DNA from: Burkholderiales bacterium
Lineage (GTDB): Bacteria > Pseudomonadota > Gammaproteobacteria > Burkholderiales > Casimicrobiaceae
NCBI GenBank assembly: GCA_025354075.1
Contig: JANXNO010000557.1
Span: 1-9,055, forward strand
Direction of reading: 5' to 3'
DNA: 9,055 bases
Below are positions 8,122 through 9,055 of the stretch, one piece after another. A program made the translations under genes and the position numbers. Every line of letters begins with the position of its first letter. Within the stretch, counting starts at the first letter, position 1. The notes beneath the pieces were generated by a model. The model was given only the letters and a program-made list of their open reading frames with translations, made no database searches and was not told where the DNA came from.

Positions 8122-8841
8122 CTAAGTGGCCATCGTTGCCGGCAACAAGCGGTCATACTCTTTTTTGACCACCGCGTAGCACTCGCAGGTGCGCCGTTCC
8201 AGGCCCGGCCTATCGAGCACGGAAATCTTGCCGCGGTTATAGCGAATGATGCCCGCAGCCTGCAGTTGCAGCGCGGCTTCGGTGACACCTTCGCGACGCA
8301 CGCCGAGCATGTTTGAAATCAGCTCCTGCGTCATCACCAGATCCGTGCCCTGCAACCGATCCAGACTCAGCAGCATCCAGCGACACAGTTGCTGATCGAG
8401 CGAATGGTGACGATTGCACACGGCCGTCTGCGCCATCTGCGTAATCAGCGCCTGGGTGTAGCGCAGCAGCAGGTGCATCACCGGGCCGGCCTTGTTGAAC
8501 TCGTCCTTCATGATTTGCGCTTCGATCCTGAAGCCCTGCCCCGCGCTTTGAACCACGGCGCGACTCGGCGTCGACTCGCCGCCCATGAAAAGCGACACGC
8601 CGACCAAGCCCTCGTTGCCAACAACCGCAATCTCGGCAGATGATCCGTTTTCCATGACGTAGAGCAACGAGATGACCGACGTGGTCGGAAAGTACACGTG
8701 CGTCATGGTTGCGCCCGACTCGTAGAGCACCTGCGCCAGCGACAGGTCAACCAGCTCAAGATGCTTCGACAAGCGCTTCCACTCGTCCGCCGGAACGGCA
8801 CCGAGCAAGTGATTCAGACTACGATTCAGGGCAATGGCCAT
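8122..8841 (-). CDS. Crp/Fnr-family transcriptional regulator
   Basis: The 239-residue protein has a cNMP-binding-like barrel (about 10-105) with HVYFPTTSVISLLYVMENG (48-66) and EIAVVGNEGLVGVSLFMGGE (70-89). A dimer helix (about 118-160) leads to a Crp-type winged helix-turn-helix (169-208) with recognition helix LGVRREGVTEAALQLQ (179-194) and wing YNRGKISVLD. The loop GGESTPSRAVVQSAGQ lacks the usual cAMP-contacting arrangement, so the effector is unknown. ATG at 8841 is preceded by GGAG at 7 bases spacing; a GTG two codons upstream is less likely. A well-spaced promoter and an upstream palindrome suggest regulated, probably self-controlled expression. It is the first of the minus-strand genes and a close paralog of the product of 6952-7722. 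Confidence 0.9.
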   Translation of the reverse strand: MAIALNRSLNHLLGAVPADEWKRLSKHLELVDLSLAQVLYESGATMTHVYFPTTSVISLLYVMENGSSAEIAVVGNEGLVGVSLFMGGESTPSRAVVQSAGQGFRIEAQIMKDEFNKAGPVMHLLLRYTQALITQMAQTAVCNRHHSLDQQLCRWMLLSLDRLQGTDLVMTQELISNMLGVRREGVTEAALQLQAAGIIRYNRGKISVLDRPGLERRTCECYAVVKKEYDRLLPATMAT

Positions 8842-8893
8842 CAACACGCTCCGAGCAGATGCGAGGCAGCATCATACGCTCATTCAATTACTT

Positions 8894-8922
8894 TTAATAT
8901 CCTGCGATCATACTGTTAACAA
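8894..8922 (-). promoter_or_regulatory. Putative sigma-70 promoter of the 8122-8841 regulator
   Basis: On the minus strand a TTGTTA -35 box (8917-8922) and a TATTAA -10 box (8894-8899) are separated by exactly 17 bases. Transcription would begin near 8887, giving a leader of roughly 45 bases before the ATG at 8841. The operator-like palindrome ends 9 bases upstream of the -35 box. Confidence 0.6.
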
Positions 8923-8931
8923 GCGGCACCG

Positions 8932-8951
8932 TATGTTCGCTACCGCACATA
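8932..8951. promoter_or_regulatory. Operator-like palindrome upstream of a Crp/Fnr gene
   Basis: TATGTTCGCTACCGCACATA is an imperfect inverted repeat in which 8 of 10 paired positions agree (consensus TATGTNCGNTANCGNACATA). Relative to the promoter at 8894-8922 its centre is near -55, a position usual for activation by Crp-type dimers, though repression cannot be excluded. It differs from the classical Crp site TGTGA-N6-TCACA. A near-identical copy lies at 1120-1139. Confidence 0.65.
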
Positions 8952-8976
8952 GCAATAGCGCTTTCGCCTGTAAGTT

Positions 8977-9040
8977 AAATATTTGCCACACCCGGTCAGA
9001 CTGATTGACATCCAAAATGTCACATTGCTGGCAAATACTT
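8977..9040. repeat. Nested inverted repeats
   Basis: The outer arms AAATATTTGCCA (8977-8988) and TGGCAAATACTT (9029-9040) are complementary at 11 of 12 positions and lie 40 bases apart. Between them is a perfect inner dyad, TGACAT-CCAAA-ATGTCA (9006-9022), overlapping a TTGACA. It could be an operator region for a gene beyond the right edge, or a structured element; no gene is visible here. Confidence 0.5.
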
Positions 9041-9055
9041 GGCCGACAGCGCGCG

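Overview
The window looks like the chromosome of a free-living proteobacterium, most likely a betaproteobacterium of the order Burkholderiales. This rests on remembered family resemblance (a DUF3309 peptide, Crp/Fnr-like regulators with an LGVRREGVT recognition helix, a sorbosone dehydrogenase-type lipoprotein) and not on any search. No mobile element, CRISPR array, tRNA or rRNA was seen.

Layout. At the left edge a HAD-family hydrolase runs leftward out of the window (1-674, minus). It is followed by about 820 bases with no convincing gene (675-1496), which hold one good and one weak copy of a palindromic operator-like sequence. The only plus-strand gene is a small secreted protein with three 38-residue-period repeats (1497-1928). 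A hairpin terminator (1937-1960) separates it from a long block of minus-strand genes covering 2018-8841. In transcription order that block is: a Crp/Fnr-type regulator (8122-8841); a second, closely related regulator (6952-7722); a third, more divergent regulator broken by one in-frame TAG (5991-6692); a pyridoxamine-phosphate-oxidase-like stress protein (5375-5899); a collagen-like lipoprotein (4962-5315); a 52-residue DUF3309 membrane peptide (4776-4934); a sorbosone dehydrogenase-like lipoprotein (3439-4779); and a phospholipase D/cardiolipin synthase-like lipoprotein (2018-3442).

How the parts may work together. The last four genes form a tight operon: 27 bases separate the first two, and the next two junctions are 4-base stop/start overlaps (ATGA and GTGA). 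All four products are predicted lipoproteins or membrane peptides, so the operon looks devoted to the cell envelope. The FMN-binding-type stress protein sits 59 bases upstream of it. The three regulator genes lie just upstream on the same strand, which suggests, without proof, that they control this stress/envelope set.

The most interesting signal is a 20-base palindrome, consensus TATGTNCGNTANCGNACATA. It sits next to a well-spaced promoter in front of the first regulator gene (8932-8951) and recurs with 18 of 20 matches in the gene-free region at 1120-1139. Poorer relatives lie at 858-877 and 6823-6842, the latter upstream of the broken regulator. This fits an autoregulatory operator of this regulator family. 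The second clear finding is the single-codon nonsense lesion that removes the DNA-binding domain of the third regulator.
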